A stretch of DNA of 64,000 nt from an uncultured Pelagibacteraceae bacterium. Lineage in GTDB: Bacteria; Pseudomonadota; Alphaproteobacteria; Pelagibacterales; Pelagibacteraceae. The notes below the pieces were generated by a model. The model worked only from the letters and a program-made list of their open reading frames with translations. It was not told the origin of the DNA and did no database searches. This document shows, piece by piece, positions 26,266 through 36,621 of the stretch (its first letter is position 1; each line of letters opens with the position of its first letter). A program made the position numbers and the translations under genes. The stretch lies in NCBI GenBank assembly GCA_902516625.1, contig CABXYU010000003.1:1-64000 (forward strand), in the 5' to 3' direction.

Positions 26266-27611
26266 CTAAATTTCCAGATTGTTTTACCATCTTTATCCTC
26301 TATTAAAACACCTTTGTCTAAAAGCTCATCTCTAATTCTATCAGCTTCTTTGTAGTTCTTATTTTCTCTAGCCTTATTTCTTAAACTAAGCATATTTTCG
26401 ATTTCAGATACTGTTATAGAGATTCTTATCTTTTTAAAATTATTCCATTCATCATTATTTTCATTCATTAAACCAATAAATTTGCATGCTGAAATGAATA
26501 AGTCTACATTCTCACCTTTGTTAGCTTTTTCATACAACTTGTGAAGATTTGCAATATATCCTGGGGTGTTTAGATCTTCATACAAAGGTTTTAAAATTTC
26601 GTCTAAAACTTTTACAGTTTGTATATTTGGTGAGAATACTTTGTACCATTTATCTAAAGTGTTTTCACAATCTTTTAATAATTTATCAGTCCAATCTAAT
26701 GGTTGTTTATAATGTGCACTCATTAAAGCCAATCTTATTATTTGGCCACTAAATTTATTTCTGAAATCTTTTATCTTTAAAATATTGCCTTGAGACTTAG
26801 CCATCTTTTCATTAGACATTGTAATAAAAGCATTGTGAACCCAATAATTTGCAAAAACTTTTGTGTCATTCGCACACCTAGATTGGGCTATTTCATTTTC
26901 ATGATGAGGAAAAATTAAGTCTATTCCTCCTCCGTGGATATCAAATTCGTTTCCTAAAAATTTCTTTGACATAGCTGAACACTCTAAATGCCAACCTGGT
27001 CTGCCTTTTCCCCAAGGTGAATCCCAAGCTGGCTCATCATTACCTGATGGTTTCCATAATACAAAATCTTCTGAGTTTTTTTTATTATCACTTATTTCCA
27101 CTCTTGCTCCAGCAACTAAATCCGCTAAATTTTTATTTGATAATTTTCCGTAGTCAGAAAATTTTCTGACCTCAAAATAAACATGTTTTTTATTCTCATA
27201 TGCAAATCCTTTTTTTATCAAATCATTAATCATCTCTATCATTAGATTAATATGTTCAGTTGCTTTTGGCTGATAAGTGGGATTTTCACAATTTAAAAAC
27301 TCACAATCTTTCAGAAAACTAGCGGTTACTTTTTCCGTAAGCTCTTTTGTTGAAATTTTTTGCTCTTGAGAAGATTTGATTATCTTATCATCAATATCAG
27401 TTATATTTCTTACATAAGTTACTTTTGAAAAATTATTCTTTAGCAATTTAAATAAAATATCAAAAATTACTAATGGCCTGGCGTTTCCAATATGTGGATC
27501 ATCATAAACTGTCGGTCCACAAACATACATCCTTACATTTGCTTTTTCTTTTGGGGTAAAAAGCTCTTTTTTATTACTTAAATTATTTGTTAAAAAAATA
27601 TCCATATTCAT
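26262..27611 (-). CDS. cysS: cysteinyl-tRNA synthetase
   Basis: A 449-residue class I synthetase with CGPTVYDDPHIGNARP (zinc Cys31; HIGN at 40-43 is the HIGH motif), PGWHLECSAM, HGGGIDLIFPHHENE and KMAKSQGN (KMSKS motif). Length is normal. It is the first gene of a cysS-cimA-trmJ run. The first in-frame ATG was kept, although the ATG two codons later is possible. Confidence 0.97.
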   Translation of the reverse strand: MNMDIFLTNNLSNKKELFTPKEKANVRMYVCGPTVYDDPHIGNARPLVIFDILFKLLKNNFSKVTYVRNITDIDDKIIKSSQEQKISTKELTEKVTASFLKDCEFLNCENPTYQPKATEHINLMIEMINDLIKKGFAYENKKHVYFEVRKFSDYGKLSNKNLADLVAGARVEISDNKKNSEDFVLWKPSGNDEPAWDSPWGKGRPGWHLECSAMSKKFLGNEFDIHGGGIDLIFPHHENEIAQSRCANDTKVFANYWVHNAFITMSNEKMAKSQGNILKIKDFRNKFSGQIIRLALMSAHYKQPLDWTDKLLKDCENTLDKWYKVFSPNIQTVKVLDEILKPLYEDLNTPGYIANLHKLYEKANKGENVDLFISACKFIGLMNENNDEWNNFKKIRISITVSEIENMLSLRNKARENKNYKEADRIRDELLDKGVLIEDKDGKTIWKFR

Positions 27612-27656
27612 TGATTAAGAAATATACCTTATTTGTAGATTTGTTAATCTAATTGA

Positions 27657-28394
27657 TTAATTTGGAATCTTACAAACTGGAATTGGCTCCATTTTATGCA
27701 AGTTTTGATTTCGAATTTTTTCGTATTGTCCTCTATGGGGTGAGTTTGGATTGGCCATAGCATCTTCAAGTTCTACATATTTAAAACCTAATTGACCCTC
27801 ATCTGTTCTTCCATCGTCCCATAGACCATCTGTAGGTGGAGCATCTATTATTTCCTTCAATATACCAAGCTCCTTTCCTAACTCCCATACCTCTGTTTTA
27901 TTACAGTCTGCAATTGGAGATATATCAACTCCACCATCACCATATTTTGTATAAAAACCAACACCAAAATCCTCCACTTTGTTTCCGGTTCCCACAACTA
28001 TACCTTTGTTAGCAGCCGCAACTTGATAAAGCGTAGTCATTCTTAGCCTAGCCCTTGAATTAGCAAAGCCATGCTCATTATCAAACTTATTTAAAGTAGA
28101 TGAAAATGTCTCAAATAATTTGTCTAGACTTAAAGTATGTGCTTCAACGTTTTTAAATTTTTTAACTAACCATTCTTGATGTTTTAAACTTAAGTCGTGT
28201 TGACTTTCTTTTTGTTTAATTGGCATAGTTAGAACAATTGTTTTTAACCCAGTCATAGCACTTAAAGTACTTGATACAGAAGAATCTATTCCACCAGATA
28301 TACCAATAATTAGAGACTGTGCCTTAGTGGGCATTTGATCAACGTAATTTTTGATCCAATTTGAAATATATTCTATTTTTTCTGATGGGCTCAT
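27657..28394 (-). CDS. nadE: NAD synthetase, ammonia-dependent type
   Basis: A 245-residue N-type ATP pyrophosphatase with the P-loop SGGIDSS at 33-39, GTGNKVEDFGVG and YGDGGVDISPIADCNKTEVW. No glutaminase domain is present, so ammonia or a separate amidase must supply nitrogen. It completes NAD from deamido-NAD. With nadK at 7.3 kb, it is one of two NAD genes in the window, in separate transcripts. Confidence 0.95.
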   Translation of the reverse strand: MSPSEKIEYISNWIKNYVDQMPTKAQSLIIGISGGIDSSVSSTLSAMTGLKTIVLTMPIKQKESQHDLSLKHQEWLVKKFKNVEAHTLSLDKLFETFSSTLNKFDNEHGFANSRARLRMTTLYQVAAANKGIVVGTGNKVEDFGVGFYTKYGDGGVDISPIADCNKTEVWELGKELGILKEIIDAPPTDGLWDDGRTDEGQLGFKYVELEDAMANPNSPHRGQYEKIRNQNLHKMEPIPVCKIPN

Positions 28395-28433
28395 ATAATC
28401 CTATATAATAACCTTACCTTATAAAACAATGGC

Positions 28434-29813
28434 TTAAGATGCCGCTTGAATAGCATTTTTGGAATAGCTGCTATTCTTTTTAATCTCATCTGAAATTAAA
28501 AAAGCTAGTTCTAATGCTTGATCTGCATTTAATCTAGGGTCACAGTGTGTGTGATATCTGCTTGATAAATCTTGATCTTGAATATTTTTTGCACCTCCAG
28601 TGCATTCAGTTACGTTTTGACCAGTCATTTCGATATGCAATCCTCCAGCATAAGACCCTTCACTTTGATGCACTGCAAATACGTCCTTAACTTCTTTTAA
28701 AACATTATTGAAACGTCTTGTTTTATAACCTGTTGTTGATTTTATAGTATTTCCATGCATCGGATCACATGACCAAATTACATTAACACCTTCTTTTTTA
28801 ATTCCCCTAATAAGTTTTGGTAAATATTTTTCAACACTATCATGACCAAATCTTGATATTAAGGTAATTTTACCTTTTTCATTTTTTGGATTTATCAAAT
28901 TACAGATCTTTACAATTTCATCAGGTTTACTAGTCGGTCCACATTTAATTCCAATGGGATTTTCTATCCCTCTACAATACTCAACATGACCTCCTTCTAA
29001 TTGTCTTGTTCTGTCACCGATCCAAACAAAATGCGCTGAAGTTGCATGGTGTTCGCCCGTTGTTGAGTCGATCCTTGTCATACTTTCTTCAAAAGGCAAA
29101 TGTAATGCTTCATGAGATGTCCAAAAATTTACTGTCTTAAGTCTTCTGTTAAATTCTGAATTAATTCCACAAGCATCCATAAATGCTAAAGCATCTGCAA
29201 TCTTATCCTCTAGTTCTTTAAATTTTTTTGCTTGAGGACTTTTTTTAATATATCCCAAATTCCATAAGTGAACCTTTTTTAAATCTGCAAATCCACCATG
29301 CGAGAATGCTCTTAAAAGATTTAATGTTGAAGCTGATTGAGAGTAAGCTCTAAAAAGTCTTTTAGGATCATGTTTTCTAGCCTTCTCGCTAAATTCTATT
29401 CCATTTACATTGTCACCAAGATAACTAGGAAGTTCTACATCACCTTGTTTTTCGGTAGGAGCACTTCTTGGTTTTGCAAACTGTCCTGCGATCCTTCCAA
29501 GCTTTATGACTGGTAATGAGGCTGAATAAGTTAATACTAAAGACATTTGTAGAATAACTTTAAAAGTATCTCTTATATTATCAGGATTAAATTCAGCAAA
29601 ACTTTCAGCACAATCTCCGCCTTGAAGTAAAAATGCTTTTCCATCAACTACTTCTGCTAATTGTTGTTTTAGATGTCTTGTTTCACCAGCAAATACAAGT
29701 GGAGGAAAAGTTTTCATTTTATTTAAAACTTGATCCAATTCTTTTTTATCCAGATATTCTGGAATATGTTTGACTGGATATTTTCTCCAACTATTAATTT
29801 TCCAATTTTTCAT
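28434..29813 (-). CDS. 3-deoxy-7-phosphoheptulonate synthase, class II
   Basis: A 459-residue class II (plant-type) DAHP synthase, first step of the shikimate pathway. Landmarks are LLQGGDCAESF, the PRS block FAKPRSAPTE, WIGDRTRQL, GIKCGPTSKPDE, and the metal-binding CDPMHGNT and HIEMTGQNVTEC. The ATG at 29813 is chosen rather than the TTG two codons upstream. It stands between nadE and glmS with short gaps on both sides. Confidence 0.95.
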   Translation of the reverse strand: MKNWKINSWRKYPVKHIPEYLDKKELDQVLNKMKTFPPLVFAGETRHLKQQLAEVVDGKAFLLQGGDCAESFAEFNPDNIRDTFKVILQMSLVLTYSASLPVIKLGRIAGQFAKPRSAPTEKQGDVELPSYLGDNVNGIEFSEKARKHDPKRLFRAYSQSASTLNLLRAFSHGGFADLKKVHLWNLGYIKKSPQAKKFKELEDKIADALAFMDACGINSEFNRRLKTVNFWTSHEALHLPFEESMTRIDSTTGEHHATSAHFVWIGDRTRQLEGGHVEYCRGIENPIGIKCGPTSKPDEIVKICNLINPKNEKGKITLISRFGHDSVEKYLPKLIRGIKKEGVNVIWSCDPMHGNTIKSTTGYKTRRFNNVLKEVKDVFAVHQSEGSYAGGLHIEMTGQNVTECTGGAKNIQDQDLSSRYHTHCDPRLNADQALELAFLISDEIKKNSSYSKNAIQAAS

Positions 29814-29848
29814 GTTCAACTCACGATTGTTGTATCAGAGTTTTCTTA

Positions 29849-31669
29849 TTATTCAACGGTTACAGATTTAGCTAAATTTCTAGGCTTATCTATATCTAAT
29901 CCTTTTTTTAAAGCCGAATAATAAGCTAGTTTTTGGAGCGGTATAGTTAGAAGGAATGGTAAAAGATCCTCATTTGTACTCTCAACTTCAATTGTTTCCC
30001 AAATATTTTCAGAAATAATTTCATCACTGCTTTTATTTGTAATTAATAAAACTTTCGCTCCTCTAGCGATTACTTCCTGCATATTTGAAATTGTTTTTTT
30101 GTAATAATTATCTCTTGGAGCTAAGACTACTACTGGCATACCCTCCTCAATTAAAGCCAAAGGTCCATGTTTCATTTCGCCTGCTGGATAACCTTCAGCA
30201 TGCACATAAGATAATTCCTTCAATTTTAATGCACCTTCTAATGCAATAGGATAAGAGAAGCCTCTACCTAAAAACATAGATCCTTTTGCATCATTAAAAG
30301 TGCTAGACACATTTTGGATTTTATTGTCTGTTAATAAAGTTTTTTCGATCAATTTAGGTAATTCTTTTAAATCATTTAATTTTTTGGAAAGTTCTTTGTT
30401 TTCTAAATCGCCTCTTAATAATGCCAGTTTCAAGGCTAAAATGTACAATATAAGAATTTGACCTAAGAAAGCTTTGGTAGAAGCAACCCCGATTTCGGTG
30501 CCACAATGAATAGGTAGAACAAACTCTGAATCTCTAGCTATAGAGCTTTCAATAACATTAACTACAGCGCAAGTTTTCATACTATTTTTCTTACATAAAT
30601 CTAAGGCTGCATAAGTATCTGCTGTTTCCCCAGATTGAGAAACGAAAACATACAAGGTATCTTTTTTAAATCTATTTTTCCTGTATCTAAATTCAGAGGC
30701 AATATCGACATTAACGTCAAGAGAGGTTAATTCCTCAAACCAATATTTAGCCATCAAACATGAATGGTAAGCTGTACCACAACCAATTAAAGTAACCGCA
30801 GAAATTTCATTTTTTTTCCATGGAATATTATAAATATTTATATTGTTATTAGCTGAATCAATATATTCCTTTATTCCATTTTTAAGAGTAATTGGCTGTT
30901 CTTCAATTTCTTTAGCCATAAAATGTTTATAATCACCTTTGTCATATTTTTCATCTTCACTTGATAATTCTAAAACTTTTTTGTTAATCTTAGTTCCATC
31001 TTCACTAAAAAATTCAACATGATCTTTTTTAATAACACAAAATTCTCCATCATTAAGATAAGTAATTTTGTTTGTCATTGACTTTAGAGCATAAGAGTCT
31101 GATCCTAAATAATTTTCGTTTGGACCATAACCAACTGCCAAAGGTGAGCCTCTTCTTGCACCCACAATTAAATCAGGTTGGTCTTTAAATATTATTCCCA
31201 AAGCAAAACTTCCATGAAGGGCTTTCAAAGTTTTCTTTATCGAATTAACAATATTTTCTGTTTTTAAATTTTCTGTGATTAAATGAACTATCACTTCAGT
31301 ATCAGTTTGAGATTTAAACTTGTGACCTTTACTTACTAAAAATTTCTTTAACAAAGTTGAATTTTCAATAATACCATTATGAACAACTGAAACATTTTGT
31401 GATGAGTGTGGATGTGCATTTATACTATTTGGTAATCCATGAGTAGCCCATCTTACATGTCCAATACCAATATTACCTTCCATATTTTGAACTAAGGAAT
31501 TTTTTTCAAGATTTTTTACTCTACCCTCCGATTTAATTTCGTTAATAAATCCATTCGAGAGAGTTGCAATTCCAGCTGAGTCATACCCTCTATATTCGAG
31601 TTTTTTTAAAGAGCTAATAATTGTAGCCGAGACTGACTTATTACTATTGATACCTATAATTCCACACAT
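29849..31669 (-). CDS. glmS: glutamine-fructose-6-phosphate aminotransferase
   Basis: A 606-residue two-domain enzyme starting UDP-GlcNAc synthesis. The N-terminal nucleophile is Cys2 (MCGIIGI), with HVRWATHG and the class II glutaminase fold to about 230. Two SIS sugar-isomerase domains follow (SQSGETADTYAA, GRGFSYPIALEGALKLKE) and the C terminus DKPRNLAKSVTVE is typical. Its start follows the GlmU-like gene by two bases, so the two are co-transcribed and act in the same pathway. Confidence 0.97.
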   Translation of the reverse strand: MCGIIGINSNKSVSATIISSLKKLEYRGYDSAGIATLSNGFINEIKSEGRVKNLEKNSLVQNMEGNIGIGHVRWATHGLPNSINAHPHSSQNVSVVHNGIIENSTLLKKFLVSKGHKFKSQTDTEVIVHLITENLKTENIVNSIKKTLKALHGSFALGIIFKDQPDLIVGARRGSPLAVGYGPNENYLGSDSYALKSMTNKITYLNDGEFCVIKKDHVEFFSEDGTKINKKVLELSSEDEKYDKGDYKHFMAKEIEEQPITLKNGIKEYIDSANNNINIYNIPWKKNEISAVTLIGCGTAYHSCLMAKYWFEELTSLDVNVDIASEFRYRKNRFKKDTLYVFVSQSGETADTYAALDLCKKNSMKTCAVVNVIESSIARDSEFVLPIHCGTEIGVASTKAFLGQILILYILALKLALLRGDLENKELSKKLNDLKELPKLIEKTLLTDNKIQNVSSTFNDAKGSMFLGRGFSYPIALEGALKLKELSYVHAEGYPAGEMKHGPLALIEEGMPVVVLAPRDNYYKKTISNMQEVIARGAKVLLITNKSSDEIISENIWETIEVESTNEDLLPFLLTIPLQKLAYYSALKKGLDIDKPRNLAKSVTVE

Positions 31670-31671
31670 AA

Positions 31672-32289
31672 TTATTTCTTTTTATAATTTCTCACTTCAG
31701 TTTGTAAACTTCTAGTTAATGCTAATGACTTTTTTCTTACATTTTTTGTTATCACTGATCCAGCTCCAACCACACTACTTGCTCCAATAATTATGGGAGC
31801 CACTAAGGAAGAATTAGATCCGATAAATACATTATCTTTTATGTTTGTTCTGTTTTTGTTTATCCCATCGTAATTACATGTAATAGTTCCAGCACCTACA
31901 TTGACAGATTTTCCAATTTTACTGTCGCCTATATATGAAAGATGACTTACTTTTGATTTTTTTCCAATAGTACTTTTTTTAATTTCAACAAAGTTGCCTA
32001 CTTTAGAGCCTTCTTTAAGAATTACTCCTGGTCTTATTCTAGCATAAGGTCCTATATCAACTTTGTTTTCTATTCTACAATTTTCTAAATGTGAAAAAGA
32101 TTTGATTGTTACATTATTACCAATTTTTACTTTTGGTCCAAAAACTACATAAGGCTCTATGGTTACATTTTTTCCAATTTTAGTATCTTTTGAAAAATAA
32201 ATTGTCTCTGGCCCCAACATTTTAACACCAGACTTTAAAAATTTATTTCTCAGTCTGTTTTGTTGTTTTTGTAAATTTAATTGCTTCAT
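31672..32289 (-). CDS. GlmU acetyltransferase half (left-handed beta-helix)
   Basis: A 205-residue protein equal to the C-terminal half of GlmU. It has hexapeptide repeats through about residues 35-190, the conserved ARIRPG, and SHLSYIGDSKIG followed by VGAGTITCNYDG, which carry the active-site His, Tyr and Asn of glucosamine-1-phosphate acetylation. The N-terminal uridyltransferase (pyrophosphorylase) domain of full GlmU (about 450 residues) is absent, and the sequence upstream is the divergent gph promoter region, not a broken gene. It probably acetylates GlcN-1-P made from the GlmS product, while another nucleotidyltransferase must exist elsewhere. Confidence 0.88.
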   Translation of the reverse strand: MKQLNLQKQQNRLRNKFLKSGVKMLGPETIYFSKDTKIGKNVTIEPYVVFGPKVKIGNNVTIKSFSHLENCRIENKVDIGPYARIRPGVILKEGSKVGNFVEIKKSTIGKKSKVSHLSYIGDSKIGKSVNVGAGTITCNYDGINKNRTNIKDNVFIGSNSSLVAPIIIGASSVVGAGSVITKNVRKKSLALTRSLQTEVRNYKKK

Positions 32290-32360
32290 CTAGTAAATTC
32301 TTTATATTAAGTATATATTTTTCTTAATTCACAAAATATTTCTTAAAAATACTTTTGATT

Positions 32361-33044
32361 ATGGCACAACAATACACAATTCTTTTTGATTTAGATGGTA
32401 CTCTTGTCGATACAGCACCTGATTTAATGCGTGCACATAATCACGTAATGAAAAAATTTGGTTATCCTACAAAATCAACCAATGAGATAAGAAATTTAGT
32501 TGGCCAAGGTGCTGGAGCCATGCTTGGAAGATCTATTTGGGGTCAAGCAAAAAAAGAATTTAGTAAAGTGCAAGATGAAAAAGTTAAGAAAGACATGGTT
32601 AACGACTTTGTTGATTTTTACGGAAAAAACATTGTAAATGAAAGTACTCTTATAAAAGGCGTAAAAGAATTTTTATCTTGGTGTAAAAAAAGAAAAATTT
32701 CAATGGGTGTTTGTACTAATAAACAAGAACATCTAGCGATTGATCTTTTAAAAAAAATTGGTATTTACAATTTTTTTGATTATGTCGCTGGTCATAATAC
32801 ATTTCAATATTGTAAACCAGACCCAAGACACTTAACCTCTGTAATAGAAATATTAGGTGGTGACATCAAAAAATCTTTAATGATAGGTGATAGTGAAACA
32901 GATGCTAATGCAGCACAAAATGCTGGAATACCTGTTATCTTATTAGAAGATGGCTACACAGAAAAGAATACAAGCGAAATATATCACAATCACTTAATAA
33001 AAGACTTTGTGGGTATTGAAAAAATTGTATTAAGATATCTTTAA
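32361..33044 (+). CDS. gph: phosphoglycolate phosphatase-like HAD hydrolase
   Basis: A 227-residue HAD hydrolase. The nucleophile motif DLDGTLVDT (D10, D12) starts the protein, CTNKQ is motif II, KPDPRHL motif III, and IGDSETDANAAQNAGI motif IV. It most resembles Gph, which clears 2-phosphoglycolate; other sugar phosphates are possible. The ATG at 32361 is preferred to the TTG two codons before. It is divergent from the GlmU-like gene. Confidence 0.85.
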   Translation: MAQQYTILFDLDGTLVDTAPDLMRAHNHVMKKFGYPTKSTNEIRNLVGQGAGAMLGRSIWGQAKKEFSKVQDEKVKKDMVNDFVDFYGKNIVNESTLIKGVKEFLSWCKKRKISMGVCTNKQEHLAIDLLKKIGIYNFFDYVAGHNTFQYCKPDPRHLTSVIEILGGDIKKSLMIGDSETDANAAQNAGIPVILLEDGYTEKNTSEIYHNHLIKDFVGIEKIVLRYL

Positions 33045-33086
33045 TATTGATTATTTTTTTTTAACTATTAAAAACAATTTCGAAAG

Positions 33087-33093
33087 TTAGGAG
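33087..33093 (+). promoter_or_regulatory. ribosome-binding site fixing a TTG start for prpD
   Basis: TTAGGAG lies five bases before TTG at 33099. No ATG is available nearby, and the reading frame is conserved from this point, so the methylcitrate operon appears to begin with a weak start codon compensated by a good Shine-Dalgarno sequence. Confidence 0.6.
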
Positions 33094-33098
33094 TTTTT

Positions 33099-34601
33099 TT
33101 GATAGTACATAAAGTAAAAGTTTATCCATCTAAAATTCATCTTCCAAAGAAAAACCAGCTTGCTTGGAAAATAGCAGAGATAGCTAGTGATAATGCAAAA
33201 TTAAGTGGGGATGCAATTGAAATGGTTATTAATAGAATTATTGATAATGCTTCAGTAGCAATTGCATCTTTAAACAGACGTCCTGTAATTTCATCGCGAG
33301 AAATGGCGCTCAAACATTCTAGAAAAAATGGTGCTACTTTATTTGGTGTAAATAAAAAATTAAAATTTGATTGTGAATGGGCTGCTTGGTCTAATGGTAC
33401 TGCAGTAAGAGAACTAGATTTTCATGATACGTTTTTAGCTGAAGACTATAGTCATCCTGGAGACAACATACCTCCACTTATAAGTGTTGCACAACAAAAG
33501 AAGAAAAGTGGTTTAGATCTTTTAAGAGGAATTATCACTGCATATGAAGTTCAAGTAAATTTAGTAAAAGGAATTTGTTTACACAAACATAAAGTTGATC
33601 ATATTGCTCACTTGGGTCCTAGTGTGGCTGCTGGTCTTGGAACAATGTTAAGATTAAATACAGAAACAATTTATCAAGCAATTCAACAAGCCTTGCATAC
33701 AACTGTATCAACAAGACAATCAAGAAAAGGAGAAATTTCCAGTTGGAAAGCTTATGCTCCAGCTCATGCAGGAAAACTTGCAATAGAAGCAGTTGATAGG
33801 GTGATGCGAGGTGAAGGAGCTCCAAGCCCAATATATGAGGGAGAGGATAGTGTGATAGCGAGAATATTAGATGGAAAAAAAGCACTTTATAGTGTTCCAT
33901 TACCCAAAAAAGGAGAGATCAAAAAAGCAATACTTGAAACTTATACAAAAGAATATTCTGCTGAATATCAGTCTCAAGCTTTAATTGATTTAGCAAAAAA
34001 ACTTAAAAAAAAAATTTCAAATTTAAATCTAATAAAAAAAATTGATATCTATACTAGTCATCATACTCATTACGTGATTGGAACGGGTGCTAATGATCCT
34101 CAAAAAATGGATCCTTATGCTAGTAGAGAAACCTTAGATCACTCTATTATGTATATTTTTGCTGTAGCTTTAGAAGATGGTAGCTGGCATCATGTAAAAT
34201 CTTATACAAAAGAAAGAGCGAAAAGAAAAAGTACGATTAAGATTTGGCAATCAATTAAAACCCACGAGGATAAAAAATGGACTAAAAAGTATCATGACCC
34301 AAACCCAAAAAAAAAATCATTTGGTGCTAAAGTAGTAATCACACTTAAAAGCGGTAAGAAAATAACAGAACAACAAGACAAAGCCGATGCCCATCCTTAT
34401 GGCTCAAGACCATTTAAAAGACAAAATTATATAAATAAATTTTTAACTTTGACAGAGAGTATTTTAAGTAAAAAAGAAAGTGATAGATTTTTAAAAACAG
34501 TGCAAAATCTTAAAAAATTGAAGCCAGGTGAACTTGATAAATTGAATATTGAAGTAAGAAAAAGTAAATTAAAAAAAAATTTAAAAAAAGGGATTTTTTA
34601 A
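33099..34601 (+). CDS. prpD: 2-methylcitrate dehydratase
   Basis: A 500-residue MmgE/PrpD protein that dehydrates 2-methylcitrate in propionyl-CoA breakdown. It has the family N terminus with [15 protein letters not shown], the central ATG-like block [13 protein letters not shown], and the C-terminal substrate region with [11 protein letters not shown]. It starts with TTG behind a TTAGGAG site. Its stop overlaps the prpB ATG by one base, giving a compact prpD-prpB-prpC operon with no adjacent regulator. Confidence 0.94.
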   Translation: MIVHKVKVYPSKIHLPKKNQLAWKIAEIASDNAKLSGDAIEMVINRIIDNASVAIASLNRRPVISSREMALKHSRKNGATLFGVNKKLKFDCEWAAWSNGTAVRELDFHDTFLAEDYSHPGDNIPPLISVAQQKKKSGLDLLRGIITAYEVQVNLVKGICLHKHKVDHIAHLGPSVAAGLGTMLRLNTETIYQAIQQALHTTVSTRQSRKGEISSWKAYAPAHAGKLAIEAVDRVMRGEGAPSPIYEGEDSVIARILDGKKALYSVPLPKKGEIKKAILETYTKEYSAEYQSQALIDLAKKLKKKISNLNLIKKIDIYTSHHTHYVIGTGANDPQKMDPYASRETLDHSIMYIFAVALEDGSWHHVKSYTKERAKRKSTIKIWQSIKTHEDKKWTKKYHDPNPKKKSFGAKVVITLKSGKKITEQQDKADAHPYGSRPFKRQNYINKFLTLTESILSKKESDRFLKTVQNLKKLKPGELDKLNIEVRKSKLKKNLKKGIF

Positions 34602-35497
34602 TGCATTTCGTCGAAAAAGAACCTCCTCAAAAAAGAATTGACTTTAATAATAAGCTTAAATCAAAAAAAATTTTAAGAGTTCCTGGGGCTTTCAATCCCC
34701 TAACAGCAAAATTAATTGAGGAAATTGGTTATGATGCTGTTTATGTTTCAGGTGGAGTAATGGCAAATGATCTTGGTTTCCCAGATATAGGTTTAACGAC
34801 ATTACAAGATGTTAGTACACGTTCATACTTAATTTCAAGAGTTACAAATCTTCCAACTATTGTCGATATTGATACAGGTTTTAAATCTTGTAAAGAAACG
34901 ATTGAAACTTTTGAAGAGTTTGGAATTTCTGCAGTGCACTTGGAAGATCAAATTGAAAGAAAAAGATGTGGTCATTTAGATAATAAAGAATTAATAACTA
35001 CTGACTCCATGGTTAAAAAAATTAAGGAATGTGTTTCAGCTAGAAAAGATGAAAATTTTAAAATTATCGCAAGGTCTGACGCAAAAAGTGTTGAAGGAAT
35101 TGATAAAATGATTGAAAGATGTAAAGCCTATATAGATGCAGGTGCTGAAATTATTTTTCCAGAAGCTCTTCAAGATGAAAAAGATTTTGAAAAAGTAAGA
35201 AAAAAATTATCGTGTTATTTACTGGCAAATATGACTGAGTTTGGTAAATCGAAATTATTTAATTATAAAGAGCTTGAAAACTTTGGTTATAATATTGTTA
35301 TTTATCCAGTAACGACACAGAGATTGGCCATGAAAAATGTTGAAGATGGATTAAGGGACATTTATGCAAATGGACATCAAAATAATATTATTGATAAAAT
35401 GCAAACCAGAAAAAGACTTTATGAACTTGTCGATTACGAAAAATATAACAGTTTAGATGAAAAAATTTATAATTTTAGCACTGAGGGGCATGAATAA
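34601..35497 (+). CDS. prpB: 2-methylisocitrate lyase
   Basis: A 298-residue PEP mutase/isocitrate lyase superfamily enzyme that splits 2-methylisocitrate into succinate and pyruvate. It has VYVSGGVMAND, IVDIDTGF (magnesium-binding Asp), and the catalytic loop RKRCGHLDNKEL, which carries the general-acid Cys. The loop variant KRCGH fits the methylisocitrate branch. Overlaps prpD and prpC by one base each. Confidence 0.94.
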   Translation: MHFVEKEPPQKRIDFNNKLKSKKILRVPGAFNPLTAKLIEEIGYDAVYVSGGVMANDLGFPDIGLTTLQDVSTRSYLISRVTNLPTIVDIDTGFKSCKETIETFEEFGISAVHLEDQIERKRCGHLDNKELITTDSMVKKIKECVSARKDENFKIIARSDAKSVEGIDKMIERCKAYIDAGAEIIFPEALQDEKDFEKVRKKLSCYLLANMTEFGKSKLFNYKELENFGYNIVIYPVTTQRLAMKNVEDGLRDIYANGHQNNIIDKMQTRKRLYELVDYEKYNSLDEKIYNFSTEGHE

Positions 35498-36621
35498 TGA
35501 CGGATGAAATAAAAAAAGGTTTATTAGGCATAGTAGTAGATGAGACAGAAGTATCTAAGGTAATGCCAGAAATTAATTCTCTTACTTACAGAGGATATGC
35601 GGCGCAAGATTTATGTGAATATTGTAGATTTGAAGAAGTAGCTTATTTAATTTTAAATAAAGATTTACCGAACTCAATCCAACTTAGAAAATTTGAAAAA
35701 GAGGAAAAAACAAATAGAGACCTATCAACCGATTTATATTCCATAATAAAACGTATGCCAAAAAAATCACATCCAATGGATGTTGCGAGAACTGCGGTAA
35801 GTATATTGGGGTTGGAAGATAAAGAAACTACAGACTCATCCCCAGAAGCAAATATGAGAAAAGCCATTAGAATTTTAGCCAAAACACCCACGGCTCTTGC
35901 TGCATTTTATAGACTTAGAAAGGGAAAAAAGATAATAAAGCCAAAAAAAGATTTAAGTATTGCTGAGAACTTTTTTTACATGTGTTTTGGTAAAGTTCCT
36001 CAAAAAGAAATAGTTAAAGCATTCGATGTATCATTAATATTATATGCAGAGCATAGTTTTAATGTTTCAACATTCACAGCAAGAACAATCACATCAAGTT
36101 TATCAGATATACATGGTGCCATAACAGGAGCTATTGCCAGTTTAAAAGGTCCATTACACGGTGGCGCCAATGAGGAAGTTATGCACATGATGAATAAGAT
36201 CAAAAAACCAGAAAATGCCTTAAAATGGATTAATGATGCTTTAAAAAATAAAGAAGTTGTTATGGGATTTGGTCATAGAGTTTATAAATCTGGAGATTCT
36301 AGAGTTCCAACAATGAGAAAATATTTTGCAAAAGTTGCTAAGATTAAGAAGGATAAAAAGTTTGAAAAAATTTATGACATAGTTGAAAAAGTAATGATTG
36401 ATAGAAAAAATATTCATCCTAATGTTGATTATCCAACAGGTCCTACGTATCATCTAATGGGTTTCGATACAGACTTTTTCACACCCATTTTTGTAATTTC
36501 AAGAATAACTGGTTGGTCTGCACATATTATGGAACAACATGCAGCAAATAAATTGATCAGACCTCTTGCAAGTTATAAAGGTAACCAACATAGAAAAGTT
36601 GTTCAGCTTAATCAAAGATAA
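35497..36621 (+). CDS. prpC: 2-methylcitrate synthase
   Basis: A 374-residue citrate-synthase family protein that condenses propionyl-CoA and oxaloacetate. Active-site blocks are LYAEHSFNVSTFTAR (His), GPLHGGANEEVM (His) and GFGHRVYKSGDSR, with a catalytic Asp in MGFDTDFFTP. Its length and position after prpD and prpB favour methylcitrate over citrate synthase. It overlaps the convergent nitroreductase gene by ten bases. Confidence 0.94.
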   Translation: MTDEIKKGLLGIVVDETEVSKVMPEINSLTYRGYAAQDLCEYCRFEEVAYLILNKDLPNSIQLRKFEKEEKTNRDLSTDLYSIIKRMPKKSHPMDVARTAVSILGLEDKETTDSSPEANMRKAIRILAKTPTALAAFYRLRKGKKIIKPKKDLSIAENFFYMCFGKVPQKEIVKAFDVSLILYAEHSFNVSTFTARTITSSLSDIHGAITGAIASLKGPLHGGANEEVMHMMNKIKKPENALKWINDALKNKEVVMGFGHRVYKSGDSRVPTMRKYFAKVAKIKKDKKFEKIYDIVEKVMIDRKNIHPNVDYPTGPTYHLMGFDTDFFTPIFVISRITGWSAHIMEQHAANKLIRPLASYKGNQHRKVVQLNQR

